NCBI GenBank assembly: GCA_959347315.1
Contig: OY365809.1
Span: 44,509,693 to 44,573,692 of the forward strand
DNA: 64,000 nt
Source: Bimastos eiseni
Taxonomy: Eukaryota; Annelida; Clitellata; Crassiclitellata; Lumbricidae
Direction: 5' to 3'
A model generated the notes under the pieces. It did not search any database. It had not been told where the DNA came from and worked only from the letters and a program-made list of their open reading frames with translations. Positions 20,113 through 31,835 of this stretch are shown here, piece after piece. Numbering within the stretch: the first letter of the stretch is position 1; every line of letters starts with the position of its first letter. The translations under genes were made by a program, and so were the position numbers.

Positions 20113-20308
20113 GTGTGGCGCGGTGGCCGATTGGTTAGAGCGGTCGGTCCGTAAAGCTCAGTGTGCACTGAGTGAGCGGGTTCAACCCTCATCCGAGACG
20201 GGACCTTGAGCAAGTCCTTCACGCACTATTGCTCTGCAGTACAACTGCAATTGCGCAGTCGAGGCATGTCCACTTCTGAACAAATAAATGTTAGAAGAAC
20301 GGCAATGT
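20113..20308 (+). mobile_element. tRNA-derived SINE (second family)
   Basis: The head GTGGCGCGGTGGCCGATTGG with TTAGAGCGG (A box) and GCGGGTTCAACCCTC (B box) is followed by GGGACCTTGAGCAAGTCC, GCACTATTGCTCTGCAGTAC and AATTGCGCAGTCGAGGC. It is not a functional tRNA: the acceptor arm does not close and the body continues past the tRNA length. A second copy is at 36881-37049. Confidence 0.65.
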
Positions 20309-21407
20309 AAAATTTCAGAATAAGGTCTTGTCGAAAAGAAACTGTTTCTAAAGTCTTGATTTATGTACAACAATACCTTTCCTTTCAGTAGAATTACGAC
20401 TTTCGTCTGAAGTCCACTGTAGATTGGGACTTTTCTGATCGGACATCTTCGATTGCTTATAATGTTTCCGTGCGACTTCCTCTCAAATCATCTGTAAAAG
20501 AGATGTTTTGGTATTATCTTCGAAGACATCAGATTAGCTGAGATGAGAGGAAATCCAGTGAACACCAATCCAGCCGTAGATGGTCTAGAGGCTAAACCCA
20601 CTGATTTGCCCAAAACTGGTTGGGTTAAGGGCTGTAAAATCGAACTCAGAGGCCAACAAGAAGTCATTACAGAAAAGTGATTAATAGCTGGTTAAGTAAG
20701 AAAGTTATCACAGAACTGTACAATTTTAAAACTCTATGAGAGTAATGTGAGAAACTAGGTCAACTGATTTGAATATGGCCTATATTCCCATAAATTCATC
20801 GATCTGTCACTCCTGCATTTTTCAGCTGATTTTTCTTTTGATATCTCTGCATAGACTGATCTTTATTTACCGTTTAAAGAGTCATTCATTTCTTTCAACT
20901 TAACGCCACTCAAATCTTTTTGTCTCCAAAATACTCGACAGGAAGCTTTATGTTTGGCTGTACACTCAACATTTGTGCTCTGTGGAAATGTAAAATTTTC
21001 AGGTTGCTGAAGAAGTAAATGAATGATAACTTTGAGGGTAAACTTACAGGGATGATTTCTAAATATTACGTTGAAGCTTTTGTGATTCGATTATAGCAAT
21101 GAGAAGATGAGATGTGTTCTTAATTGCAAATAGAAATTGGTTACGAGTCTATGAAGCCAGTCTTAAGAAACCAGTTTCTGCCAGACGCCGTTATTATCAA
21201 CTTATAAAATACTACGATCTTTTGATTTGTTATTAGTTTGATTGGCATTTATGCTGGTAATCATTCTTGTTAAAATAATGCTAGTAACTTTTATGAGATT
21301 TTTATTTATATGGTTAATAATTATACTGTTTGACTTGGATATATTTAGAGCACATGTCAAACTAGTTAGTTAATCATTATGGGAATTATGACATGATATG
21401 TGTATTG

Positions 21408-21441
<34 letters not shown>

Positions 21442-22512
21442 GAGTGTTATCTCTGAATATTAAACATAAATGGTGATCATTTTTATGTGTGGCCACTTGT
21501 CACTGACATTTTGTTTGATGGGAAAGATATATCTTTAAACTTTTATATCAATAATTTGTTTTTTCTCATGTACCCGTCATGCGTCTGCAGATAAAAATAA
21601 AAAATATGCTTACTTACGTTTTTTTTATATGCCCTGACGTACATATGATCCGTGGAAGACTTAGATACTGAATAAAACGAGAGAGAGAACATCTGGAATG
21701 GTCAGTATTATTACAAGTTTTACTATTATTATTGTTATTACTATTGTTGTGTTTATTAAAGATGAGTTTTCAGTTAATTGAGTTTTTATTTTGATATCAT
21801 AGAACAATGAATGGGTTTCTTTGTAGCAGTACCCTGGCCCATTCTGGAGTGAATTCATTAAAAATCATTCTAATTAACTGCTTCAACAGGGTGATATCTG
21901 AAATTTGGTTAGGCCTACTAGCAGAAAACGATTGACTTACTCTTATTATAATAATAATTACTATCATTACTATTACTACTAATAAAATGACTAATACTAA
22001 TATTATTATTACAATAATTATTACTGCTAATTATTATTACTGTTACCGCTCGAATTGCTGTAATTTACCTGCCGCTACTCAATGATTCTAGTTCTGATAA
22101 AAGTGTGATGAACAAGTAATTTCATGACTACTTATTTTCCATGTGCTTTGACAGCAGGAACGTGCTAGTGTCAGGTGACGATGATGATGATGATAGTGAT
22201 GGTGGTGATGGTGATCTTGTGATGAGGATGAGGATGCTTTTTAGCCATTTTAGTGCTCTGTTCTGAGACGTTAGAGTTAAACACCGAATTTCTAATGCGT
22301 CTCTAACAGAGTTTGAAGAATCAAACCAACTGCTTATTAATTGGAATGTCCATTTGCAAATAATACAGCAATGTTATAGGTGAGGGTTTCTTAATTTACG
22401 ATTCTGGAAGTAATTTCAGTTGAGGAGATAATATTCATAGTGCTGTTTTGAGCATTTTTTCTCAATATGTTCAATTCAGCAGAATTTTCTCCATTGTCTT
22501 CACCTTACACCC
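20309..22512. other. AT-rich intergenic stretch
   Basis: It contains a (TTA)n run at 21411-21444, AATAA-rich segments and a GATGATGATG run at 22175-22200. A weak tRNA-like SINE head may lie at 20577-20660 (GGTCTAGAGGCTAAA, AAATCGAACTC). No gene. Confidence 0.5.
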
Positions 22513-22680
22513 AAACGGAGGCGGCGATGTATTGTGACAGGTGTGGGCGTTCAGACAGTCATTAGAGGGATCGTTGGAGATGGGGAGGGGTAAACCTATA
22601 AGGGGTCCCCTCTCTGTGAAAGGCGAGGCGGACTTGTCTCTTTCGACCTCCTACCTGAGGATCACCCCCCTGCACCCAAA
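22513..22680. mobile_element. Second copy of the 18.4 kb MITE-like element
   Basis: It has the same order of blocks as 18374-18526: GAGGCGGCGATGTATTGTGA, CATTAGAGGG, GGGGTCCCCTCT and GACTTGTCTCTTTCGACC. The right end is less clear. Confidence 0.45.
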
Positions 22681-24354
22681 AGCACTTGAGGGCACGACAA
22701 CTAGAGCGACAAGACATTCGCGCAACCAGTCAGTCATGATGAAGTGCAAATGCGAATGAAATTAGATATATTTAATTCCTATGAATTCCGAAGATTTTCG
22801 GTTCCTCCACCATCGTTGTCACTCACACACGATCAATCATCTGTCTCCGGCTGCTCTGTCTATCACCCTCGGGGTTTCAACTCAAAACGGAAGTCTCACC
22901 TCTTCAAGAATTTACCCCATCCCCACGTCCTGGTCGTAAACGACACCCGCCTTAGCAGTTGCTCTGACCTTCTGACAACCGAACTCTGATCAGTTCCTCC
23001 CATTCTGACAATCCCTCTGACTCGACACAGCGCTCGTGAATTACCCAGTGCCCTGCGCTTGGCTTACCAGTGGCGCTTTAGAAGTCAGAGGTTACAACTA
23101 TGAATAGTAGATTGTTACTGGAGCAGTCTACTTTGCTGCAATGCGGCCAATCATGCCACACGCATCCGGTGAATAAGCTGGTCTCTCTCAAGTCGACTGA
23201 TGTGGCGCTGATTAATTTCCGTGATTTACATTACACTATGCATACGTAACGTATTTCTGCATTCCTGGGTATTAGCAAATGTTGAGGCATTGCTAACACT
23301 GTAGAGCTGTACTGCAAGTCTGCAACCTAGCGCGTCCACAGAACTGACGAATAGTAGAAGGCCCTTCAGTATGAATTAAGGGTAGCTGCATAATATGGGG
23401 GGTTTGTCCCTTCGAATTATCAATCGCGGACCAATAGCGGAAACTCCACGGTCTCCACCAGGGTGCAGTGGAGTGGTGAGTGGTGAAAACTGCAAGTAGC
23501 CAGTTTCAGTGTTGTGGCATGTCGATATCAAGACCCCATCACAGTAAATCTGACTCCCACTGCTGCAGTTGGTTAGCTGGGGTGAGGAGCAGGGTTAGAA
23601 GAAGGAAAGCTCTGATGATTAACGTTGACCATAAAGAAACGAGACAATAGAAATACAATACTCAGACAAGATTGCACACTCTGAACACTGGGATCCGGGT
23701 CGCGGTAGACATATACGGGCTTCTATAGACCCTGCAGGTCACTGGGAGTGTGCAGCGGCCTTGGTCTCTGGAAACAGAGTCCATTGCTGAGTGCATTGGA
23801 AACCCACGGGTCATCGACCCATGGAAAAGAAAACGTCTGCGTTCAGTGCCCAAAATACTCGAAATTGTCAGCTACACACTCCTCGTGCTAGAACTTCTTA
23901 GTGAAATTTCAGGTAGGCCCTGGAACTTAAATGAGATCGAGTGCTTTTGACTTGAGGTGGTCAGTCTAAAATCCATACTGTATACATGCCAGCTAAGTCA
24001 ACTGCGCACCTCACAATGTTGTTTTGACGGAGCGCCTTAGAATAAGGTGGTTCCGAAACTTCGCTGCTTCGGGAACTGTAGAAGTCACCGAAGGAACAGT
24101 TTTGTGTCGGAAAACTCTTATGAACTGACCTCTTTCGTCTTCTGTATTTGTTTAGTTCAGCTAACTTCCAACGTCTTTACATATTATGCCCATATTGGTG
24201 TTTTCTTTGTCTCAATATAACAGCCTACCCTGTTGAGTTGAGTAAATATAAGTACGTTTACTCTGTATTTAGTATTTAGCCTACCAATTTCTTATACTCA
24301 CATTGATCTACCTGTCGTATTACTGACCAATCTCCCAAGTAACGTGACCTCACC
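22681..24354. other. Intergenic stretch
   Basis: Short frames only; nothing recognised. Confidence 0.5.
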
Positions 24355-24605
24355 CCAGTGGCGGATTTAGCAATTTGCCGAGATTTCTATGCCGCTATTC
24401 CAGATATTGAAATTGCATTATTGAAATCAACAGATTTTAACAGACATTACAGTAGGAAGAGAAACCAGCACTACCAATCTGTTTCTATTAAAAAAACAAA
24501 ATATATAATTTTTACATTTAAAATTTTTTAATCAAACTTTTGCCGCACCTTGACATGTGGCGCCCCTATAGGCCGGGGCCTTGTTGGCCTAGTGGTTAAT
24601 ACATT
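24355..24605 (+). repeat. Dispersed element, copy 1 (starts CAGTGGCGGATTTAGC)
   Basis: It runs from CAGTGGCGGATTTAGC to GGCCGGGGCCTTGTTGGC. The same sequence is present in reverse complement at 26537-26912, including TAACAGACATTACAGT/ATAATGTCTGTTAT-type blocks and GCCAGCACTACCA. The GTTGGCCTAGTGG word near its end looks like a pol III A box, so a SINE origin is possible; a hAT origin is also possible from the CAGTGGCGGA start. Confidence 0.6.
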
Positions 24606-25019
24606 AATTGCTGCCGCATCGGCCTGTGGCTTCCTCAATCACTTCTAGTAAACTCTTCACCTGCTACGCTCACTTGCCCGACTGAATCTTTTGTCCCACG
24701 AGCGATGACTTCTATTAAATGACTAAAACAAGAGCCTTTGCCTTTGTTGACTCTGCTCTATGGGTCCAGGCACCCTTCTTCGACACGTTACTTCTTACTT
24801 CTTATAAGAGGCATGTTGTTGACCAACATGCCCCTTATCGATGTCTCAAGATCACTTTCTTTTCTATGGGTCTCTCGTACTGGTAGCGACACTGTGCGAC
24901 GTTAAATTTTTGAGGCGCTATATAAATTTATAGATACAACGTGCAATATACATCCGCACTGGTATAGGCTACAGGCCTTACATACATGTATGTCTTAATT
25001 ATAATATCAACTGTCATTT

Positions 25020-25085
25020 TTCTGGACATATATGTTATATATAATATATTATATGTACATTATATAATATATTTATTTATTACTT
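25020..25085. repeat. Palindromic AT-rich tract
   Basis: TATATAATATATTATATGTA followed by its near-complement borders the TCTG-associated dimer. Confidence 0.6.
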
Positions 25086-25086
25086 T

Positions 25087-25290
25087 TTGGGCACCCGACG
25101 GTCGCCCAGGTTGATACAGGTTTTTGGCCCTGGAGAGCAGGATGACGGCGGCCGTGCGTTCACCAACCTCTCTCCTAGATGTCCGAGGTGTTCCTCGAGC
25201 GAACGGCGAAGGTTTCGAGTCAATAGCTCTAAAAGTGTACAAATTCGTACCCATCTGACCGATTGTGCAAGCGTGTATCTCCCGAACAAA
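25087..25290 (-). repeat. TCTG-associated dispersed repeat, copy 3 (inverted)
   Basis: The complement of the family: CAGGTTTTTGGCCCTGGAGA, GGTGTTCCTCGAGCGAACGG and CGAGTCAATAGCTCTAAAAG. It forms a direct dimer with the next copy. Confidence 0.6.
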
Positions 25291-25399
25291 AAGTGTGGCA
25301 GACTGGACTGGTGAGTAGCAGAATGCCCTAGAAATATCACATGCAGGTGTTTCGGCAAAACGCTTTTGGCGACTGAGAAGGAAGCTCTCCTTGGGGGTC

Positions 25400-25612
25400 A
25401 TGAGATAGGTTTTTGACCCTGGAGATCAGGAAGATGGCGGTTGCGGGGTTCACGAACACCTCGACTGCGTGTCCCAGGTGTTCTCCGAGCCAACAACGGC
25501 GAAGGTTTTGAGTGAATAGCTCTAAAACTGTGCAGATGCATCGCCCGACAGAGACACGCAGACAGACAGACAGACAGACAGACACACAGACACACAGACA
25601 GACAGACAGAAT
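25400..25612 (-). repeat. TCTG-associated dispersed repeat, copy 4 (inverted), ending in GACA tract
   Basis: GAGATAGGTTTTTGACCCTG, CAGGTGTTCTCCGAGCCAAC and GTGAATAGCTCTAAAACTGT are followed directly by (CAGA)n and CACACAGACAC, the complement of TCTG. So the microsatellite is part of the element. Confidence 0.6.
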
Positions 25613-25908
25613 TCTCTATTTATATAGATAAGCTTTATGCTATTAATATTTTTATCTATAGCCGATACAGATGTATATATACATTATACGCATACGCAAT
25701 GTAATTAATACGATCATACAGGTGGCTTAGACGTAATTGTTCATTTGAACTGAACATGACGTGAAGAGCTTCATGCAGGACCTGCCTTGACAGGTAAGCC
25801 CTAATTCACGAAGCATGTGCCGAATCCTAATAATTAGTTTTCCTTAAGAAGGATAATTCGAAAATATATATGTACATATGCCTTAGTAGCCTAACATTAT
25901 TCTATCCG

Positions 25909-26010
25909 CCACTGTTTGCATTCTGACACTGCCAGTCCAAAGCCTGGATAAAGAAGGAGGGCGCCGCTAATGATCTTTGTTATCACACAGTGTCGCTTAA
26001 CTGCAACTAC
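25909..26010 (-). repeat. SINE body copy (third family), inverted
   Basis: CACTGCCAGTCCAAAGCCTG and AATGATCTTTGTTATCACAC match the complement of the module. Confidence 0.6.
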
Positions 26011-26536
26011 TCTGAGGTGTTATTTAGTAATATCCTTATAGAATCGGAGTCAAATTCCCTTCCTTGCTGTACTGACCAAAAACGTCGTTCAATTTCAAGT
26101 GCTTACACAAGTGATCGCAGCCGACTCCTTTTAGAAAACTGGGTCTTAGCTCTAAGGCGTTGTCTTATTTATGCTGTGCAATTTATTAAATTCAAGAGAC
26201 TCTTTAAGGGGTCCGTAAGGAGTTTTGCGACTACGCCTATCGCTGACACCGTCATCGAAGTGTTTCATCAATCGCGTGAATCATTATAGTCCGCGTAAAA
26301 AGAGAATGATTTAACTGGTTTTTATGATTCATGTTTCTCTGTTGAAGTTGATCACGAAATGTGAATTATTGGTTACATCAGGTCTGACTGATTTTGGCGA
26401 TTTTCATCGTTTAGGTTTTAGATGATTTCTTCCTGTTTAGATTGCACTGAGCTAAATTCCTTGTAGAAGTAGACCCAAGCAATATTTTAAAACGTGTAAT
26501 AGTACGATTGGCAGGCGTCGTATTTAGGCCTACCAC

Positions 26537-26912
26537 TAAGCCAACAAGGCCCCGGCTTATTGGCGACACATTTCAATGGACGGATAAAGTTGGATTTAGA
26601 ATTTTTTAAATGTAAAAAGTACATGATAGCAAGCCAGTGGACTAGGGAAGAAGTGTTTAATCATGTGTGTATAAATAGGCCTACTGTTATTAAAGTTTAG
26701 ACTAATACACTCACTAAGTTAATACTTTTTATCTATTTTCATTTTTTGAATAGAAGCATACTGGTAGTGCTGGCTTCGCTTCCAACTATAATGTCTGTTA
26801 TAATTTGTGGATTAGGCGTATAATATGCAATTTCAGTTTTTTGGAGGGGTGGCATAGAACTCTTGGCCATTGGCGGAAAACTGTTAAATCCGTCTCTGGT
26901 AGGCCCAAACAA
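26537..26912 (-). repeat. Dispersed element, copy 2, inverted relative to 24.4 kb
   Basis: It begins AAGCCAACAAGGCCCCGGC and ends near AAATCCGTCTCTGGTAGGC, the complement of the 24355 copy. It carries about 120 extra bases of AT-rich sequence in the middle. Copies 2 kb apart in opposite orientation can form a large hairpin. Confidence 0.6.
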
Positions 26913-28660
26913 TTATTTCGAAACATCATGTAGTATTACGTTTGATTTCCTATTGTGAAACTGTTGCTAACGACTTCTATCCTTGAATCTATTTGACGCT
27001 GGGACGTCCCTAACTATTTGCCCACAAAACTGGACACGTGGGCCTCGTGTGGGTCCCATGCAGGTCCACTTAGACATGCTGGTATGGTTTATAAGCCCAA
27101 ACACTGAATTACGTTGAACTACAATTTCTGTAGCGTAGGTCTACTATCATATCGGATCATTAATTGTCATCAATTGCAATTAGTGTCTGACACGCTATCC
27201 TAATCTTAAGTTGTATGCATCGAGTACTCCCTAGCGAAGCTCTTGCCAACACAGTTAATGTAATGGACCTGTTATTAACTGCTAGTCTATATCTGATAGA
27301 ACTATCTTTTGGCTGGAGTCCAAAATATTCTTAAATGGGGTCCAACTCAATAGGGCGTGTATTAAATTGCTGTGAAAGCTTTAATTATGTCCTCATAATA
27401 TCGATCGTTGTAGATTAATCGATTTTGATCTTTGCCCGGTTGCTATCAACCGCTTATAGTAATATTCCTACAGTCGACATTCAGTATAGGTAGTGCCTGT
27501 AAAACGACAGGACCACTGGGTGCAAGAGTTACCCTCCACACCGTAACTTGCTTGTTGCAAACAGGCATGCAGTTTCTCTAAGCGAAGATGATCAGAGTCT
27601 TCCTCCTCTTCGATCCAGGCTTGGGACTGGCGACAATTTATGGCATCATACTGCAACAACAGAACTCCGTCCATATTTGGTGGATTTCAATGGTTGAGGA
27701 TATTTCCTTAATGACCAACCGTTGACCTCCATACAAATTTTAGCCAAGTGCAGGGCACCAGCTTATTCACGAGCGTTGAGAAGTTAATAAGAGAAGTGTG
27801 TATTAGCCAGTTGATAAAGAAAATAAGTAAATGCTCCAAAGCGATTTCAGTGTCATTTTTTATCAACGAAACATCGCAACAAGTTTAAAGCACCAAAATA
27901 TACAAATTTAAACACTCAAACCTTTATAAATACAAATCAATTATTTCAAGATGTTGTCATTAAGATATTTAAAAAAGTCAAAGCAATAAATAGTTTAGCT
28001 CGTATAATGTCATAGCACTATCAATCCTACGTCTCTGAACATTTAATCTGCATAAAAAATCCTGAATTATTTACACAATTATTTTACGCAACAATGAGCA
28101 GACGTGATCGTCTGTTACCAATGGAAACGATGATATCATGATGTCGTCATTCCGATCAAAGATGACAGAGGGATTGTATTCACCCATAATCCTTTATTCC
28201 GATATATCATGAATAATAATGATGACTACTATTATTCACGATAACATAAGTTAAAATCGTAAGAGGCTAACAAACCAGAAAACTGGGTCATCAGATTAGG
28301 ACAGGTAACCATAGCAACTGATTGTTCTATTTGAAACCAACCAATGAAGTACTGTCACCGTAGAGTAGACTATCGGTACGCAAACCAATCAGTTCTCGTG
28401 ACCTAGTATCTTGTTGCTTCCGTATAATTATTGTTATATTTGCGGTATGTACCCATTTTGTGTGATACTTTCGAAAAGGTTTTTAACACATAGGCTACAT
28501 CTCGAGTTTAAAAGTAAATATGATTATTTAACAAAATCTTTTTATTTACACGTAGCAGAAAACAATTTCAGATATCGAACATAATTGGGCTTCAATTCTA
28601 AGTAGGTTAGACTACGGTATTTCCTTTAACTAAATATCTTGTTAAATGCTAATAGCTTGC
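26913..28660. other. AT-rich intergenic stretch
   Basis: Apart from the SINE fragment at 27.6 kb, nothing recognised. Confidence 0.5.
27587..27632 (+). repeat. SINE body fragment (third family)
   Basis: GATGATCAGAGTCTTCCTCC and TCCAGGCTTGGGACTGGCGA match part of the module. Confidence 0.45.
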
Positions 28661-28667
28661 TTATATA

Positions 28668-28736
28668 CAAAATGGCGCCATTCAGTTTATCTACAAAATG
28701 GCGCCATTCAGTTTATTTACAAAATGGCGCCATTCA
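28668..28736. promoter_or_regulatory. Three tandem ATGGCGCCAT palindromes, 26 bp apart
   Basis: ACAAAATGGCGCCATTCAG occurs three times at 26 bp spacing. AAAATGGCG is the core of YY1 sites, and the ATGGCGCCAT palindrome presents it on both strands. There is no adjacent gene, so a regulatory role is conjecture. Confidence 0.4.
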
Positions 28737-28849
28737 GCTCCTGTCTGCTGTTACTTAGCTTGACCTAAGTGGCCTATTATGCACAGCCTCAAGCAAGCAG
28801 TTATCATTAAAGTCAAAGACGCATTTTATAAATATAGAATATTAGTAAT

Positions 28850-28970
28850 AATACTTTAATAATAATAATAGTAATAATAATAATAGGCCTATAATAATAA
28901 TAATAATAATAAGAAGAAAATAATAATAATAATAGCAATGATATAATAATAATAATGATAATAATACGGG
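28850..28970. repeat. (AAT)n microsatellite
   Basis: Degenerate AATAATAAT with a TAGGCCTA insert. Confidence 0.75.
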
Positions 28971-29295
28971 GCGAGTACCCGCTAACTCCAGTTCATGGCA
29001 CACTCTAGTTTAGCCTCATAGAGCCTGAGAGGCTATTCCGATATCGGGCGACATTATTTTGTAATAATTATAATGCTAATAACAAGGATAATGATAATTA
29101 TGATGATACTTAAATATTATCGTTATGATGATACTGATAATGTTTTTAATTCTGCAGCCAAGTGTGACAAAAACCCGTTTCATAAACTTAGTGGACCAGC
29201 ATCTTGCATAGATGAAATGCAACAATTCGATCAAATTGGGACAATGGTAGACCTATAGGCCTACGTTATAACTTATAGACCACTTTTATACGCTA

Positions 29296-29500
29296 TCCCG
29301 CTTTCAGAAATTCCGGGCCCCTAGGCAGAGAAATTACGGACACTAGGCAGAGAAATTCCGAGCATCTAGGCGTATTAATCACGAGCCCAAGGCAGAGAAA
29401 TTATGGGTCGCTAGGCAGAGAAATTCCAATACCCTGGGGCGTGTGCGGATAAATTCCAGGCCCATAGGCAGTGCAGTCAAGTGCCTCTTAGACGGAAGTT
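29296..29500 (+). repeat. Tandem repeat, unit near 27 bp with core CTAGGCAGAGAAATT
   Basis: AAATTCCGGGCCCCTAGGCA, GAGAAATTACGGACACTAGG and CAGAGAAATTCCGAGCATCT are successive degenerate copies, about seven in all. A related shorter block followed by the same CCTCTTAGACGGAAGT flank is at 61832-61915. Confidence 0.6.
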
Positions 29501-30073
29501 AGTGTGGTCTATGTCAAAAAATATTATCTTAAAAAACCATTAACCTTAATAAACTTTAACTGATTTAAAAAAAGTATTCACACGTTGATTTCGGGCCTTA
29601 GCCCCTGAAATGTAATGTAATAGAACATTTATATGGCACCCCTTCAAGACGGGTCTGCTTATACGAACGTCTTTACGCACAGACGTTCCACTCTGGTAGA
29701 CCTACATCTAACGAGCCTTGACTTTACATAGGACGAGTGATGCCGCCAGCTGGCGTCAGGTTGAAAAATACTTTAGCGCCAGTCATCAAAAATTCTTTCA
29801 GGACTAGGAAGGATAAAGTCTTAGACTGTCGTATTGTTGTTGCTTTCATCGTTCCTTCTGCCTAGACCTCGTCGAGACTTATGTCTTTTAAATGACTGAT
29901 TTCGTAGCTAGAGTCTCTGTTTAAAAGAAATTACAATTACAATTTAAGTAATATTAAAATGAGATAGAACGCAAACATGGGCCGTTAATTAACATTATTG
30001 TCATTAGAATTACAATCGTTGTTGTCATTGTTGCTGCTATTATTATTGATGTTATGTGCATGGATTATTACTT

Positions 30074-30074
<1 letters not shown>

Positions 30075-30144
<70 letters not shown>

Positions 30145-30185
30145 ATTTATTATTTAAAAAAAAATATTATTACTATTATTATTAT
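30075..30185. repeat. (ATT)n microsatellite
   Basis: A run of about 70 bp of ATT, then an A-rich patch, directly at the 3' end of the decayed retrotransposon on the minus strand, so it may be its tail. Confidence 0.85.
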
Positions 30186-30199
30186 AATCGGGCAATTTA

Positions 30200-31165
30200 G
30201 TTGTTTTAGCTGCACGAAAGAGCCCATGAAGGCAACCGCGTTGAATCGTTGGATGCAGACTGAGGGACGTTGGAAGAGGTAGCTAGTTTCTCTAGAGTCC
30301 CTGGTGACTTGTGTCAGAAGGCGACCCAAGTCTTTAATAACTGGGTTATAACTTTGTTGACTGGGTCCATGGTCTGAAAGGCCAATGGAACAAAGACATC
30401 TGTAGCACCGTAGCAGCGAACTGGCAATACTTGACGTTCTTCCTATAGTGGTTGCCATCTCCGCTGCCACCCCCGCCGAAGATGACGTCGCTTGGAGAAA
30501 TGATGAAGCCACGGTGTTATTCACCGTCGCATCCCAGATCAGGTTCCGTCCTCTTCTCCATGGAATCACCGTAAGACCATCAGGGTGTTTTCCGTCCGTT
30601 CTGGATAGTCCCGGAGGTTCCTTGATATTCGGGAAACCAGCGCGTGTGAAGCTGCTACTGATTATGTCGTTTAAAGCGGCGTGTCTGGTAATTTGGTAAA
30701 CGGCCCTAGCTGGCCCAAGACCACAAGAAAGCCCGTGTGCTGCATTCGCTTTGACTCGTAACCCGCATGGGAATGCTTAACGGAGTCCCACCGAAATTCT
30801 GACAGCTTCATCGTCTAGCCGAAGTCCACATGAAGTGACTGGTAGGGGAAAGAGCCAGTGTCCGGCATGCGGTGCTGCGGCTGCCTTGAATCGCGCCTAA
30901 TGGTATGGGTCGGATTGGGCAGTGCTCAGCTAGGCGGCTGCCTTCTGCAGTAGCGGCTTGTCTCAGTTTGGTTGCTTGTGTGCTGCCTCATTGTCCGGAC
31001 GCATCGTTTGGCTCTCGGTGCAACACAGATGTTCCATCTTCTCAACCAGTTCGTCGACGTCAGACCAGGTGCTTCAAAACATGGAGGGTCAGTGCTCGGG
31101 TGCTCGCAGCGGAAGCCAAACAGGCGGGAAGCGCAAGCGAGGTCTCTCGACGAATTCCTAATTCT
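30200..31165 (-). pseudogene. Retrotransposon reverse-transcriptase C-terminal region, decayed
   Basis: On the minus strand an open stretch (30569 to about 30180) reads PWRRGRNLIWDATVNNTVAS, then SSAGVAAEMATTIGRTSS, then RDSRETSYLFQRPSVCIQRF and NAVAFMGSF. These follow the C-terminal domain found downstream of many animal retroelement reverse transcriptases (WDVTVxDTLA, SAAExAxxRKxxKY, GDPRETxFLFQRLSxxVQRFNAVAF). Further upstream, in other frames, the minus strand reads LDDEAVRISVGLR, also a standard segment of that family, followed by stops and frameshifts. The element is dead. It lies beyond the mucin transmembrane exon on the same strand and is not one of its exons. Confidence 0.75.
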
Positions 31166-31296
31166 CCCATCCCATCTTCACTGGTAATGATGCTTGTTAT
31201 TATTTTTTCCCGAGGTACATATGATCCCTCGGGATTCAAAAAAATTATAAGGAGCTTTGTTCTGGAATGGCTAGTCTTCACAGTTGGTTTTGGACA

Positions 31297-31297
<1 letters not shown>

Positions 31298-31327
<30 letters not shown>

Positions 31328-31440
31328 GTTATTATTATTATTACTATTATTATAATAATAATAATTATTATTATTATTATTGTTACTGTTATTATTATCA
31401 TAACTATAATAATAATAATTATTATTATTATTATTAATAT
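31298..31440. repeat. (ATT)n/(AAT)n inverted microsatellite
   Basis: Alternating ATT and AAT blocks can fold back on each other. It lies 56 bp beyond the mucin transmembrane exon's donor. Confidence 0.8.
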
Positions 31441-31495
31441 TACAGGTGATCGTATCTATTTCTTTATAGATATTATAATGACGTAGTCTGCTTAC

Positions 31496-31607
31496 CTTTT
31501 CTTCACACAGAAGCGATGGATGAGGTAACCAATGAGCCCGATTAAGAGCAGTCCACCAACCAGGCTGCAGACAATGATAGCAATTTCTTCTCCCTCGCTC
31601 AGAGTAT
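31496..31607 (-). CDS. Mucin-like membrane protein: transmembrane exon
   Basis: Read on the minus strand, an acceptor CCTATTCTCCAG is followed by 112 bases encoding TLSEGEEIA, then a membrane helix (IIVCSLVGGLLLIGLIGYL), then IHRFCVKKR, ending AAAAG|GTAAGC. The basic stop-transfer residues and the juxtamembrane Cys, a possible palmitoylation site, are typical of type I proteins. Phase 1 at its start fits the GT proposed for the mucin exon; the exon leaves in phase 2, so at least one cytoplasmic exon must lie at lower coordinates. I could not identify it. Confidence 0.72.
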
Positions 31608-31835
31608 CTGGAGAATAGGCTTCACAGACAAACAACAAACATCATTATTAACCTACAATTAGGTTGAGAAGATCAACTATGATTCCTTCCTTGCTTCCTT
31701 CGTCTTTCATTCTCTCAATCATTCCCTAGTTCCTTTTTACCTTTCTTCCTTCCTTAGTCCCATCTGCATTGCATTTGATGTTATAACTCGCGCTTTATGA
31801 TCTTCGCGTAATGATATAAAAAATTATAACTATAC

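Noticed and set aside
20113..20190. Possible tRNA gene
   Set aside because: A and B boxes are present, but the acceptor stem does not pair and SINE body sequence follows; a second diverged copy exists at 37 kb.
30905..31486. A 193-codon plus-strand frame
   Set aside because: It is the shadow of the minus-strand retroelement relic and ends in an ATT microsatellite.
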